A DNA stretch of 42,261 nucleotides from Sphingobacteriales bacterium TSM_CSS (GCA_002212985.1 NBMY01000067.1:1-42261), one strand, 5' to 3'; counted from the stretch's first letter, positions 33,746 through 42,261 are shown. Translations and numbers: made by a program. The notes: generated by a model from the sequence alone, not told the origin.

Positions 33746-35125
33746 CTACCCTGCCGGTGCAAAATGGGCCGTAAAGTGTCTTAAAAATTTAGGTTCTTTG
33801 GTTATTGTCAATCCCTTTACCCGGTCTTTGGCGGCCAGAATTTCGTCAAACACTTCTACCACATAGTCAATATGCGATTGGGTATAAACGCGGCGCGGTA
33901 TGGCAAGCCGTACCAACTCCATAGGCGCCGGAATTAACTGCCCCTGCTCATTGTACTTGCCAAACATTACCGAGCCTATTTCTACACTGCGTATGCCGCC
34001 TATACGGTACAACTCGCAAACCAGCGCTTGCCCCGGGTATTGTTTAACGGGTATATGGCTGTAGAGTTTTTTGGCATCTACATATACGGCATGTCCGCCA
34101 ACGGGGTAAATAATGGGTATGCCCTTTTTTAAAATACTTTCTCCTAAATATTGGGTGCTGGTAATCCGGTAGGTAAGGTAATCGGGGTCGAAAACTTCTT
34201 CCAGCCCCACGGCTATAGCTTCCATATCTCGCCCCGAAAGTCCGCCGTAGGTGGTAAAGCCTTCGGTAATAATGAGCAGTTGCATACAGGCATCAGACAA
34301 CTCATCGTTTCGCAGGGTTAAAAAGCCGCCCATGTTTACCAATCCGTCTTTTTTGGCGCTCATTACGGCGGCATCGGACAATGAGAACATTTCCTGTGCT
34401 ATTTCGCGGTAGGTTTTGTTTTGGTAGCCGGGTTCGTTTTTGTGTATAAAGTAGCTGTTTTCAGCTATCCGGCAGCAGTCCAGCACAAACAATATATTGT
34501 TGTGGCGGCAAAGATGGCTCACTTCGCGGGCATTTTGCATGCTTACCGGCTGCCCGCCGCCGCTGTTGTTGGTTACGGTAAGAATTACGGCGGCTATGTT
34601 TTCGGAACCTAAGCGGGAAATATGTTCCTGAAGTTTTACCACATCTAAATTGCCCTTAAACGGGTAATCCGATTGAAAGTTATGGGCTTCCTGAACGGGT
34701 AAATCTATAGCGGTGGCGCCGCTGTATTCAATATTGGCGCGGGTAGTATCGAAATGGGTATTGCTGAAGAAATACTTTCCCTTGCCGCCAATATAGGTAT
34801 ATAAAATTCTTTCGGCGGCTCGCCCCTGGTGGGTGGGCAGTATATGTGGCATACCGGTAAGTTTGTGAACGGCTTTTTCAAACCGTTTCCAGCTTCGCGC
34901 GCCGGCATATGATTCATCGCCGCGCATCATGGCGGCCCATTGGTTGCTGCTCATGGCAGAGGTACCGCTGTCGGTAAGCAGGTCAATTATTACATGCCTC
35001 GATTTGAGCAGGAAAGGGTTGTAATGGGCATCTTTCAGGTATTGCTCTCGCTCCTGTTGGGTGCTCATGGTAATAGGCTCTACCGTTTTAATGCGAAACG
35101 GCTCAATAATGGTTTTGAAATTCAT
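33746..35125 (-). CDS. tnaA: Tryptophanase (PLP-dependent beta-eliminating lyase)
   Basis: 459 residues from the ATG at 35125 (MNFKTIIEPFRIKTVEPI, aligning with the start of E. coli TnaA). The open frame to 35272 adds non-homologous residues. It splits L-tryptophan into indole, pyruvate and ammonia using PLP. Visible landmarks are FLLKSRHVIIDLLTDSGTSAM, MMRGDESYAGARS, LPTHQGRAAE, NNSGGGQPVS, and SAKKDGLVNMGG, where the second Lys should bind PLP. Tyrosine phenol-lyase is the close alternative. Three positions that separate the two enzymes are TnaA-like here: Asp in HFDTT (TnaA Asp137, Thr in the lyase), Ile in SVEIG (Arg381 in the lyase) and His in LRHFTA (TnaA His463, Phe in the lyase). It is divergent from the Na/Pi transporter gene. 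Confidence 0.88.
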   Translation of the reverse strand: MNFKTIIEPFRIKTVEPITMSTQQEREQYLKDAHYNPFLLKSRHVIIDLLTDSGTSAMSSNQWAAMMRGDESYAGARSWKRFEKAVHKLTGMPHILPTHQGRAAERILYTYIGGKGKYFFSNTHFDTTRANIEYSGATAIDLPVQEAHNFQSDYPFKGNLDVVKLQEHISRLGSENIAAVILTVTNNSGGGQPVSMQNAREVSHLCRHNNILFVLDCCRIAENSYFIHKNEPGYQNKTYREIAQEMFSLSDAAVMSAKKDGLVNMGGFLTLRNDELSDACMQLLIITEGFTTYGGLSGRDMEAIAVGLEEVFDPDYLTYRITSTQYLGESILKKGIPIIYPVGGHAVYVDAKKLYSHIPVKQYPGQALVCELYRIGGIRSVEIGSVMFGKYNEQGQLIPAPMELVRLAIPRRVYTQSHIDYVVEVFDEILAAKDRVKGLTITKEPKFLRHFTAHFAPAG

Positions 35126-35146
35126 GGCAGCAAAATTGGTTTGCTG

Positions 35147-35177
35147 CAATATTACGGCTTTTAGTCCAATCTGCCAA
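35147..35177 (-). promoter_or_regulatory. Candidate promoter for the tryptophanase gene
   Basis: On the minus strand TTG (35177-35175) lies 20 nt before TAATATTG (35154-35147), one base off TAnnTTTG. The predicted leader before the ATG at 35125 is about 15-20 nt. It lies within 11 bp of the divergent promoter's -7 box. No tnaC-like leader peptide is visible in this short gap. Confidence 0.45.
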
Positions 35178-35187
35178 TTAGTGTGCG

Positions 35188-35195
35188 TATATTTG
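35188..35195 (+). promoter_or_regulatory. -7 box for the Na/Pi cotransporter gene
   Basis: TATATTTG at 35188-35195 matches TAnnTTTG exactly and ends 21 bp before the ATG at 35217. No good TTG box is seen at the expected distance upstream. Confidence 0.45.
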
Positions 35196-35216
35196 CAGCC
35201 CCATAAGAGAACAGGC

Positions 35217-36953
35217 ATGATAACCGGCATTTTAACCATTTTGCAAATAATTGGCGCGTTGGGTATTTTCATTTACGGCATGAAAATAATGAGCGAGTCG
35301 TTGCAAAAGGCGGCCGGCACCCGGCTCAGGCAGGTGTTGGGTAAAATGACGGCAAACCGAGCTTTCGGTTTTTTTACCGGTTTGCTGCTTACCATGCTTA
35401 TACAATCTTCATCGGCAACAACGGTAATGCTGGTAAGTTTTGTTAATGCCGGGTTGGTTAGTTTTACCCAATCTATGGCCGTTACCATTGGCGCCAACTT
35501 AGGCACCACTATTACCGCCTGGATTGTTTGGCTCTTTGGCTTTGAGGTAGCTATAGAATCGGCTGCGCTTATTGCCATCGGGCTGGCTTTTCCTATGCTG
35601 TTTTTTCCGGGAAAAAGAAGAGATACGGCCGAGTTTATCATCGGGTTTGGGTTGCTGTTTATCGGGTTAAATTTTCTTAGAACCGCCGTTCCCGATATTG
35701 AAAACAGTGAACAGACTTACCGCATGCTTCAGTATTTCAACGCCAATAACTATGCTTCTTATCTTTTTTTTGTGGCATTGGGCACCGTATTTACCGCCAT
35801 TATTCAATCTTCCAGCGCAAGTACGGCGGTAACTATGGTTATGCTTTCAAACGGGTGGATTGAGTTTCCGCAGGCGGCCGCCATGGTATTGGGCGAAAAC
35901 ATTGGCACCACCGTTACCGCCAACCTTGCCGCACTGCTGGGTAATGTTCATGCCAAACGCACTGCCCGGTATCATACCTTTTTTAATATTACCGGCGTAG
36001 TTTGGGCGCTGCTGTTGTTTCCGTTTTTTTTGCAGTTTATAGACTGGCTGCAATCTTTGCTCTTTACCGGCCATACCTCCATACTTACGCCCTACAATAT
36101 TGCCGGCGCCAATGCTGCCATGCTGCAACAAAGGCAAAGCATTGAAACCAACGGCATTGCCCTGTTTCATACCATGTTTAACCTTATTAATGCGTTTATT
36201 CACCTTGGGTTAATTCCTTACTCGGCGGCACTTATTGCACGGTTGTACCCGTCAAGCAAAAAAAATGATGAGGTGTTTAAATTGCAACACATGGATAAAG
36301 GATTGGTGGCTTTTTCTGAACTTTCTATTTCAGAAGCACAAAATGAAATCAGCAACTTAGCCGGTTTAGTGGAAAAAATGAGCGGCAATGTTGTATTGCT
36401 GTTGTTTGGCGAGGTAAAAAACCGCCAGAACCTGTTTACAAAAATTGAACAGCGCGAAGAGCTTACCGATGCTCTGGAAAAAGAAGTGAGCGTATTTCTT
36501 TCGCGGCTAATTTCGGCACAAATTGCCCCCAAATCATCGGAGCAGGTGCGCGCTATGCTGGCAGTGGTAAACGACCTTGAAAGCATTGCCGACCACCTGC
36601 GCAAAATTGCCACCCGCGCTCAAAAATTTGCATCGGCAGCTAAACCACCTACACAGGAAGCGCTGTCTGAACTACAAAAAATTTTGTCGCTCGACCATAA
36701 AGCCATTGTAGCCATGAAAAAACAATTAGTGTTTGAAAACAGAATACCCGATGGCACAGAAACCCTTCAAATAGAAACCGAGATAAACCGCCTCTACCGC
36801 CAATTGGTTGACCTGCAATATCAGCGCATAGAAAAAGGGCTGTACAGCTTAGAAGAGGGGCTGATATACTTAGATATTTTGCGCAGCGCCGAAAAAATTG
36901 GCGACCATACCAGCAGCATTATGCGCATTTTAGCGGGTGCAAAAACTGCCTGA
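35217..36953 (+). CDS. Na/Pi cotransporter family protein with C-terminal PhoU-like domain
   Basis: 578 residues from the ATG at 35217. An in-frame extension to 35061 would overlap the divergent tryptophanase gene. The N-terminal half is a membrane domain with the duplicated family signature QSSSATTVMLVSFVNAG and QSSSASTAVTMVMLSNG, each followed by GANLGTTITA or GENIGTTVTA. From about residue 340 a cytoplasmic helical PhoU-like domain follows (ISEAQNEISNLAGLVEKMSG, DALEKEVSVFLSRL, VVNDLESIADHLRKIA, LRSAEKIGDHTSSIMRIL). Such NptA/YjbB-type proteins move phosphate across the inner membrane, in or out depending on the member. The direction cannot be read from the sequence. Confidence 0.94.
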   Translation: MITGILTILQIIGALGIFIYGMKIMSESLQKAAGTRLRQVLGKMTANRAFGFFTGLLLTMLIQSSSATTVMLVSFVNAGLVSFTQSMAVTIGANLGTTITAWIVWLFGFEVAIESAALIAIGLAFPMLFFPGKRRDTAEFIIGFGLLFIGLNFLRTAVPDIENSEQTYRMLQYFNANNYASYLFFVALGTVFTAIIQSSSASTAVTMVMLSNGWIEFPQAAAMVLGENIGTTVTANLAALLGNVHAKRTARYHTFFNITGVVWALLLFPFFLQFIDWLQSLLFTGHTSILTPYNIAGANAAMLQQRQSIETNGIALFHTMFNLINAFIHLGLIPYSAALIARLYPSSKKNDEVFKLQHMDKGLVAFSELSISEAQNEISNLAGLVEKMSGNVVLLLFGEVKNRQNLFTKIEQREELTDALEKEVSVFLSRLISAQIAPKSSEQVRAMLAVVNDLESIADHLRKIATRAQKFASAAKPPTQEALSELQKILSLDHKAIVAMKKQLVFENRIPDGTETLQIETEINRLYRQLVDLQYQRIEKGLYSLEEGLIYLDILRSAEKIGDHTSSIMRILAGAKTA

Positions 36954-36961
36954 AACCGGCT

Positions 36962-37360
36962 TTACCACAACTTTTGCGCCACCATATAAGCAATGCCCGA
37001 TGTGGCTGCCGTAAGCAGGGTTCCCCAAACCAAATCTACCGCCGTTACCAAAATTGGCCAGTTTTTTACCGTAGCCAAATTGGTTAAATCATAAGTGGCA
37101 TAGCATAAAAAACCCAGCAATGCGCCGTTTACCAAGGCTGTTTGCAGGCTGCCGGCTTTAAGCGCCGGCAATATGGCAAAATACAGTATGCCGCCAATGT
37201 AAATGAAGTAAAAAACCAATGCTGCCGCCCAAACAACCTGCTCTGCCATGAGGTAGCCAAGATGTTTGCGGTAAAAATTGCGGGCAATAAACCCCAGCCA
37301 CAGCATATCTATGGCAAAAAATACAACGGTGGTAATGGCGTAAATTCCAAGGGTTTGCAT
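36962..37360 (-). CDS. DUF2177-family integral membrane protein
   Basis: 132 residues with about four hydrophobic membrane segments. The pattern fits DUF2177: AIDMLWLGFIARNFYRKHLGYLM, then VFYFIYIGGILYFAILPAL, GALLGFLCYATYDLTNLAT and WPILVTAVDLVWGTLL. The function of the family is unknown. It ends 9 bp from the convergent Na/Pi transporter gene and stands alone on its strand. Confidence 0.92.
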   Translation of the reverse strand: MQTLGIYAITTVVFFAIDMLWLGFIARNFYRKHLGYLMAEQVVWAAALVFYFIYIGGILYFAILPALKAGSLQTALVNGALLGFLCYATYDLTNLATVKNWPILVTAVDLVWGTLLTAATSGIAYMVAQKLW

Positions 37361-37636
37361 AAATAGTGGTTTTAGGACTTGTAAAAATTAGTTTTTTGCA
37401 ACTTCATTAAAAAGTAATATTTTCGCATGTTACTTGCGCTCTTAAAGTTGAAAATTTAGCCGCAAGGTTCGCAAAGCATTTCGCCAAGGGTACTATGAGA
37501 AAGGGATAAACAACTTTGTGGGTAAGAATAACATGAGTGGTAGCGGTTTTTTTATTTGTTGTTGTGTGGTTCTATGGTAATCATTAATCAATTAGCCAAT
37601 AATTTTACGCTGCCCTGAGTATGATACAGGTTTTTA
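37361..37636. other. Intergenic region with a degenerate GCAAAG-type repeat
   Basis: 276 bp between the 5' end of the DUF2177 gene and the 3' end of the aminopeptidase gene. Near 37461-37490 it holds a GCAAGG/GCAAAGC/CGCCAAGG series similar to the right edge of the window (42230-42261, opposite orientation). No gene or terminator was recognised. Confidence 0.5.
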
Positions 37637-39610
37637 CTATTGCTTAATAAACTTTTGCCGGTAAACATTATTGCCGGCGTGGGCTTGCACCCAATAAATA
37701 CCGGGCGGCAATGCAGCTGTATTTAAAACAGCCTGTGTTGCATTCACCTGCGGCATTTGCAAAACAACCCTTCCGGTAATATCAAACACCATAACCCATG
37801 AAATGTTTTGCCCGTCGGCTTGGGCATACAACGTTTCGCCTACAGGGTTGGGGTATAGAGTTAGTGTGTATTGTGTGTTTGTTTCCTCAATTCCTTCAAA
37901 ATTACTGGTTATTACATTATTATTTGTAATCAGCCACTTTTCGGGGTCAAACTGAATGGAGTCAATATCCCAGTAAAGTAAGGGAAAGTAAAAGTTTTGT
38001 CCCGAAATGATATTGTTGTCATGTTGAAGCGTTAGCAGGGTATCTTGCCCGTTATGAAAAAATACGCGAATAGGTAAAGGCAATTCAAAAAAATCTATCG
38101 CCGGGTCCGATTGTGTTTGTATAACATTAATGCCCAAACCTATATCGGCAGGAAACCAGTTAATAATGTATGACGGAAACCCCTCGCCATATAACCAATC
38201 GGCAAAATACCAGTCAAGGTCTTGCCCGCTTGCGGCTTCAAAATGGTCAATCAAGTTGCTGCTTCGGGCAAAGCCGCCGGCCAGGGCGGGGTCGTTCAGG
38301 TAGTTGCGCAGGGCGGTAAAAAAGGCTTCGTCGCCAATAACCCACCTCAACTGATGCAAAATCATAGCGCCTTTGGCATAGGAAAGACGGCCGTTAAATA
38401 TGCGGTTCACATCGGTGGTGTCGTTGCACCATACCGAGCCGCCGGATTGGCTGGTAACGGCATCTATTCGCCCTGTTTTAAAAGGCATCCACCAAATGCC
38501 ATCAAACAAATGCTCATAACAAAGCCCCGAAAGGTAGGTGGCAAACCCTTCGTTGAGCCAAATATCTTCCCAACTGCCACAGGTTACGTGGTCGCCAAAC
38601 CATTGGTGCGCCATTTCGTGCGCCAGCAGTTCAAAATCAAAGCCGCCCACAAAACTCATGGTTTGGTGTTCCATGCCGCCGCCCCAGCCAAATTGGGCAT
38701 GGCCGTATTTTTCATTGGCAAAAGGGTAGGCAATAAACAACGAATCGTACAGTTGCATTACAGGCACTTGCATGGGGGTTAATGACATGGCATCGGCCAA
38801 GTTTTCGGGGTAAACATAGTTGAGCATGGGTACGGTATCGCCGTTAATGGGCACCAAATCGGTATAATCTTCGTAGTTGGTAACGGCAACGGCTACCAAA
38901 TAGGTGGCAATCGGGTGGCGGTGCCGCCAATGGCAAATGGTAATTTCCCCGTCAGAAACCTCCGAAACCAATATGCCGTTGCCGGCGGCGCGGTATGCTG
39001 CCGGGCAGGTAACCCACACATCGAGCGAATCGAGTTTATCGGTTAAATCGTCTTTGCAGGGCCACCAATCGCTTGCGCCGTAAGGTTGAGAAAGTGTCCA
39101 GATAACCGGCACTTCCTGATGTGAAGATTGAATAAACGACCCGAAACCGGTTTGCGGCGGCGTACCCTGGTAATAAATCTTTACCGAATCGGGCATTCCC
39201 GATGGCAGCACATTGGGAAAAAAGATTTGCAGCAGTTCTGCTTCAGACTGGCTGAATGCCGTTTCTGTACCGTTATAGATGACAGAATCAACGGTTAAAG
39301 CCGATGACAAATCGAGATACAGTGTATCAAAACCCGCCTGTTGCGGTATAAACCCGAAAGCCACACTGCCCGAAATATAGTTTACCGCGGGGTCTATGTT
39401 CCATCGGGCTTGGGCGTATATAAGGTTGCAGTTATCGTGCGCCAAAGAAGCCGCAGATGCCTGTTTGTGTTCAAACAACGGTTTATGTGCCTGCATTTCG
39501 CGGCAGGAAATTTCGGACAGCTTACCCCGTTGAAACGGCTGGGGCTGTGCCTGCAAGGTTAATACAAGAAACCAAAACAAGATGCCGGTAAAAAACAATC
39601 GGTTTTTCAT
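37637..39610 (-). CDS. M1-family metallo-aminopeptidase with T9SS type A sorting domain
   Basis: 657 residues from the ATG at 39610. The open frame to 39676 adds sequence before the signal peptide MKNRLFFTGILFWFLVLTLQAQ. The M1 N-terminal beta domain precedes the catalytic domain. The zinc site is HEMAH at 331-335 with the third ligand Glu354 in WLNEGFA (18 residues between). The exopeptidase motif is GGMEHQ, in place of the classical GAMEN. A Tyr in SYAKGAMILHQL matches the transition-state Tyr. The last 70 or so residues are a T9SS sorting domain (LTLYPNPVGETLY, VFDITGRVV, LPPGIYWVQA, KFIKQ). The enzyme should therefore be exported and attached to the cell surface or released, where it trims N-terminal residues from peptides. 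Confidence 0.95.
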   Translation of the reverse strand: MKNRLFFTGILFWFLVLTLQAQPQPFQRGKLSEISCREMQAHKPLFEHKQASAASLAHDNCNLIYAQARWNIDPAVNYISGSVAFGFIPQQAGFDTLYLDLSSALTVDSVIYNGTETAFSQSEAELLQIFFPNVLPSGMPDSVKIYYQGTPPQTGFGSFIQSSHQEVPVIWTLSQPYGASDWWPCKDDLTDKLDSLDVWVTCPAAYRAAGNGILVSEVSDGEITICHWRHRHPIATYLVAVAVTNYEDYTDLVPINGDTVPMLNYVYPENLADAMSLTPMQVPVMQLYDSLFIAYPFANEKYGHAQFGWGGGMEHQTMSFVGGFDFELLAHEMAHQWFGDHVTCGSWEDIWLNEGFATYLSGLCYEHLFDGIWWMPFKTGRIDAVTSQSGGSVWCNDTTDVNRIFNGRLSYAKGAMILHQLRWVIGDEAFFTALRNYLNDPALAGGFARSSNLIDHFEAASGQDLDWYFADWLYGEGFPSYIINWFPADIGLGINVIQTQSDPAIDFFELPLPIRVFFHNGQDTLLTLQHDNNIISGQNFYFPLLYWDIDSIQFDPEKWLITNNNVITSNFEGIEETNTQYTLTLYPNPVGETLYAQADGQNISWVMVFDITGRVVLQMPQVNATQAVLNTAALPPGIYWVQAHAGNNVYRQKFIKQ

Positions 39611-39798
39611 AATGTAACAAAATTGGGAATAAAAAAAATAACCCGATAACATGACACAAGATACCGGTTTTACCAATATAATAGGCCCGAAACATACGGT
39701 TCAACCTATTTTTTAACCAAAGGTAATGCCGCCAACCGTAATCACATACAACAACGTTAGTGGCGGGGTTGTGCTGTAAGGTATATTTCGGTAGCCGG

Positions 39799-39834
39799 TT
39801 TGCTGTTTTGTTTGCAAAACAAAGCGTAAATTTG
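39799..39834 (+). promoter_or_regulatory. Promoter for fumarase
   Basis: TAAATTTG at 39827-39834 matches TAnnTTTG exactly and lies 26 bp before the ATG at 39861. TTTG boxes occur at 39799-39802 and 39807-39810. Their spacings (24 and 16 nt) bracket the usual value, so the -33 element is uncertain. Confidence 0.55.
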
Positions 39835-39860
39835 CACCGTACAACAAAACTTATACATCA

Positions 39861-41252
39861 ATGACGCAATACAGAAAAGAAAAAGATACCATGGGTTATG
39901 TAGAAGTGCCCATACACCGGTATTGGGGCGCGCAAACCCAGCGCTCACTGCAAAATTTTACCATTGGCGGGCAACGCATGCCCATTGAAGTTATACGCGC
40001 CTACGGCATACTTAAAAAAGCAGCCGCCTATGCCAACGTAGAATGCGGCGCATTGTCTAAAGAAAAAGCCGACCTCATAGCGCAGGTTTGCGATGAAATT
40101 TTAGCCGGCAAATTAGATGAGGAGTTTCCGCTGGTGGTATGGCAAACCGGCTCGGGCACGCAAACCAACATGAATGTAAACGAAGTTATTGCCAACCGCG
40201 CCCACGTATTGAGCGGCGGCAGCCTTACCGATGAAAAGAAAGCGCTGCACCCAAACGATGATGTAAACAAATCGCAATCATCAAACGACAGTTTTCCTAC
40301 GGCTATGCACATTGCCGCCTACAGCCTTATTGCAGAACATACCATTCCGTACCTGCTTGAACTGCGCAACACTCTGCACCAAAAAAGCCAGGCATTTATG
40401 GACGTGGTAAAAATTGGCCGCACCCATTTTATGGATGCCACACCCATTACCCTTGGGCAAGAGTTTTCGGGCTATGTAGCGCAGATAGACCACGGCATTC
40501 GGGCCATTCGCCACACTTTTCATCATTTGGCAGAGCTGGCGTTGGGCGGCTCGGCAGTAGGTACGGGCATTAACGTGCCCAAGGGTTACGACCAAATAGT
40601 GGCCAACCATATTGCCCACCTGTCGGGACACCCGTTTGTTACTGCCGAAAATAAATACGAAGGGCTTGCCGCACATGATGCCATGGTTGAAACATCGGGC
40701 GCATTAAAAACCATAGCCGTAAGCCTTATGAAAATTGCCAACGATATACGAATGCTGGCATCGGGCCCGCGCAGCGGCATAGGTGAAATTGTTATTCCCG
40801 AAAACGAACCCGGCTCGTCTATTATGCCCGGCAAGGTAAACCCCACCCAATCGGAAGCCATGACCATGGTTTGCGCACAGGTAATGGGCAACGATGTAGC
40901 CATTAACATTGGCGGCTGCACCGGACATTTTGAGTTGAATGTGTTTAAACCGCTTATTATTTACAACCTGTTGCAATCTGCCCGCCTGCTGGGAGATGCT
41001 GCCGACTCATTTAACCGGCATTGCGCCGTTGGCATAGAACCCAACTATCCCATTATAAAACGCCATTTAGATAACTCGCTCATGCTGGTAACGGCGCTCA
41101 ATACCAAAATTGGGTACGACAACGCCGCCAAAATTGCCAAAACCGCCCATGCACAGGGTAAAACCCTGAAAGAAGTAGCCGTAGAACTGGGCTTGCTTAC
41201 CCCCGAACAGTTTGACGAATGGGTGGTGCCCGAAAAAATGGTTGGACGGTAA
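39861..41252 (+). CDS. fumC: Class II fumarate hydratase
   Basis: 463 residues, the normal length for FumC. It interconverts fumarate and L-malate in the tricarboxylic acid cycle, in the cytoplasm and without an Fe-S cluster. Landmarks are [85 protein letters not shown] and the fumarase/lyase signature [11 protein letters not shown] with its catalytic Ser. It appears monocistronic. Confidence 0.97.
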   Translation: MTQYRKEKDTMGYVEVPIHRYWGAQTQRSLQNFTIGGQRMPIEVIRAYGILKKAAAYANVECGALSKEKADLIAQVCDEILAGKLDEEFPLVVWQTGSGTQTNMNVNEVIANRAHVLSGGSLTDEKKALHPNDDVNKSQSSNDSFPTAMHIAAYSLIAEHTIPYLLELRNTLHQKSQAFMDVVKIGRTHFMDATPITLGQEFSGYVAQIDHGIRAIRHTFHHLAELALGGSAVGTGINVPKGYDQIVANHIAHLSGHPFVTAENKYEGLAAHDAMVETSGALKTIAVSLMKIANDIRMLASGPRSGIGEIVIPENEPGSSIMPGKVNPTQSEAMTMVCAQVMGNDVAINIGGCTGHFELNVFKPLIIYNLLQSARLLGDAADSFNRHCAVGIEPNYPIIKRHLDNSLMLVTALNTKIGYDNAAKIAKTAHAQGKTLKEVAVELGLLTPEQFDEWVVPEKMVGR

Positions 41253-41292
41253 TTGTTAGTTATGAATTATGAGTTATGAGTTACGGTTGGTG

Positions 41293-41310
41293 ACCCCGAG
41301 TACTCGGGGT
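41293..41310. repeat. 18-bp perfect palindrome
   Basis: ACCCCGAGTACTCGGGGT reads the same on both strands. It lies about 40 bp after the fumC stop and has no T run after it. A second inverted repeat, GTTATTGC with GCAATAAC separated by 2 nt, occurs at 41344-41361. Either could end fumC transcription or bind a dimeric protein. Neither role is shown. Confidence 0.7.
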
Positions 41311-41380
41311 GATGCAAGAGGTTTAAGGTGTGATTTTCATTACGTTATTGCGAGCAATAACCCGATAAGATACAAGAGTT

Positions 41381-42208
41381 ATGGTAAAACAAATAAATAG
41401 CCCCGCCAACCCGCTTATTAAGCAGGTGATTGCCCTGAACAATGCGGCCGACCGCAAAGAAACCGGCCTGTTTTTGGTAGAAGGTTTGCGCGAAACTGCC
41501 CTTGCGCTAAAGGCCGGTTATCATGCAGAACACTTGCTTTATTGCCCAAAATTTACACAAGCTGCTCATTTGGAGGCTGTTGCACCACCGGCAATATTGC
41601 AACAGGCAGATATGGCAGAAGTGAGTGAAGCTGTTTTTGAAAAAATTGCCTACCGAAAACAAGCGCCCAATGTTGTAGCCGTTTGCCGAATTCGTGCGTT
41701 GCCGCCCGAAAATTTGCAACTAAGCGCCAACCCCTTGTTGGTAGTGTTGGAAACCGTTGAAAAGCCGGGCAATCTTGGGGCAATACTTAGAACTGCCGAT
41801 GCCGCCGGCATAGATGCCCTGCTGCTGTGCGACCCACAAACCGATGTGTTTAACCCCAATGTAATCCGCTCCAGTTTGGGCGCTGTTTTTACCTGCCCTG
41901 TGGCCGTTTGCAGCAGTCAAGAGGCTGTTACCTACCTGCAAAAAAGGCATATACGCATTATAAGCGCCGCCCTTACCCCGCAGGCAATACCTTACCACAC
42001 TGCCAATTTAACCGCGCCCTGCGCCCTGGCCTTCGGCTCCGAAGCCTTTGGACTATCGGAACAATGGCTGCAACTATCAGATGAGCAGGTAATTATACCC
42101 ATGTGGGGGCAGGTAAACTCGCTCAATGTATCGGTATCGGCAGGCATTTTAATATACGAGGCACAAAGGCAGCGCATGGAAATGGGTAAATACCTGAAAC
42201 ACCCGTAG
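41381..42208 (+). CDS. SpoU/TrmH-family RNA 2'-O-ribose methyltransferase
   Basis: 275 residues. An N-terminal substrate-binding domain (ADRKETGLFLVEGLRETALAL) precedes the SPOUT catalytic domain with its knotted motifs: motif 1 ETVEKPGNLGAILRTADAAG, motif 2 ALAFGSEAFGLS and motif 3 IIPMWGQVNSLNVSVSAGILIYEA. These enzymes use S-adenosylmethionine to methylate ribose in rRNA or tRNA. The precise RNA target cannot be read from sequence. It starts after a palindrome-bearing gap downstream of fumC. Confidence 0.93.
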   Translation: MVKQINSPANPLIKQVIALNNAADRKETGLFLVEGLRETALALKAGYHAEHLLYCPKFTQAAHLEAVAPPAILQQADMAEVSEAVFEKIAYRKQAPNVVAVCRIRALPPENLQLSANPLLVVLETVEKPGNLGAILRTADAAGIDALLLCDPQTDVFNPNVIRSSLGAVFTCPVAVCSSQEAVTYLQKRHIRIISAALTPQAIPYHTANLTAPCALAFGSEAFGLSEQWLQLSDEQVIIPMWGQVNSLNVSVSAGILIYEAQRQRMEMGKYLKHP

Positions 42209-42229
42209 TAAGCGGCAAAGCCATAAACA

Positions 42230-42261
42230 TTTGCGTGCTTTGCGTCTTTGCCTTGCGTGCT
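42230..42261. repeat. GCAAAG/GACGCAAAG-type short repeat at the right edge
   Basis: The complement of this stretch reads as GCACGCAAGGCAAAGACG followed by CAAAGCACGCAA. It is a series of near copies of a 7-9 nt CGCAAAG motif, and the motif may continue outside the window. A looser copy is at about 37461-37490. Confidence 0.5.

Noticed and set aside
35126..35272. N-terminal extension of tryptophanase
   Set aside because: It would overlap the divergent transporter gene and promoter boxes. Homology to TnaA begins at the ATG at 35125.

Overview
The window reads as a chromosomal segment of a Bacteroidota bacterium, plausibly Saprospiria/Chitinophagia-like, although the sequence alone does not fix the rank. 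Supporting signs are SprB-type repeats, a type IX secretion (T9SS) C-terminal sorting domain, a SusC/SusD pair, carboxypeptidase-regulatory domains on TonB receptors, several lipoproteins with Bacteroidota-style lipoboxes, an Mrp lacking the CxxC motif, and promoter-like boxes matching the Bacteroidota consensus (TTG, about 20 nt, TAnnTTTG). No tRNA, rRNA, CRISPR array, insertion sequence or prophage gene was seen.

Layout. (1) 1-11878, minus strand: the 5' part (at least 3959 codons) of one giant secreted surface protein that runs off the left edge. It has a signal peptide, an N-terminal unique region, a beta-helix-like segment broken by a very glycine-rich stretch, many Ig/PKD-like modules, an HYR-like module split by an insertion, a lamin-tail-like domain, two divergent SprB-type repeats and then at least 13 nearly identical 77-residue SprB-type repeats. 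(2) 11944-13745, minus: a small secreted protein and a lipoprotein. (3) 13975-16344: panB, a LysM-containing DUF1571-like secreted protein, and convergent inorganic pyrophosphatase. (4) 16432-25451: a TonB-dependent receptor (minus), divergent from an unrecognised lipoprotein, followed by a SusC/SusD uptake pair. (5) 25758-31586: a Trp/Gly/Tyr-rich secreted protein with 12-residue repeats, a FadL-like outer-membrane protein, a DUF2141 protein and a secreted beta-helix protein. (6) 31723-33181: Mrp ATPase and a NifU-domain protein, both linked to Fe-S clusters. (7) 33746-42208: a tryptophanase divergent from a Na/Pi cotransporter, a DUF2177 membrane protein, an M1 aminopeptidase with a T9SS sorting domain, class II fumarase and a SpoU-family RNA methyltransferase.

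How the parts fit. Most of the window is cell-envelope and surface function: a giant repeat adhesin, nutrient-uptake receptors, secreted proteins and a T9SS-exported peptidase. Housekeeping genes (panB, ppa, mrp, nfu-like, fumC, RNA methyltransferase) lie between them. The most unusual element is the giant adhesin. Its repeat array is mosaic and homogenised, is visibly richer in G+C than the coding sequence next to it, and appears to be evolving by repeat exchange.
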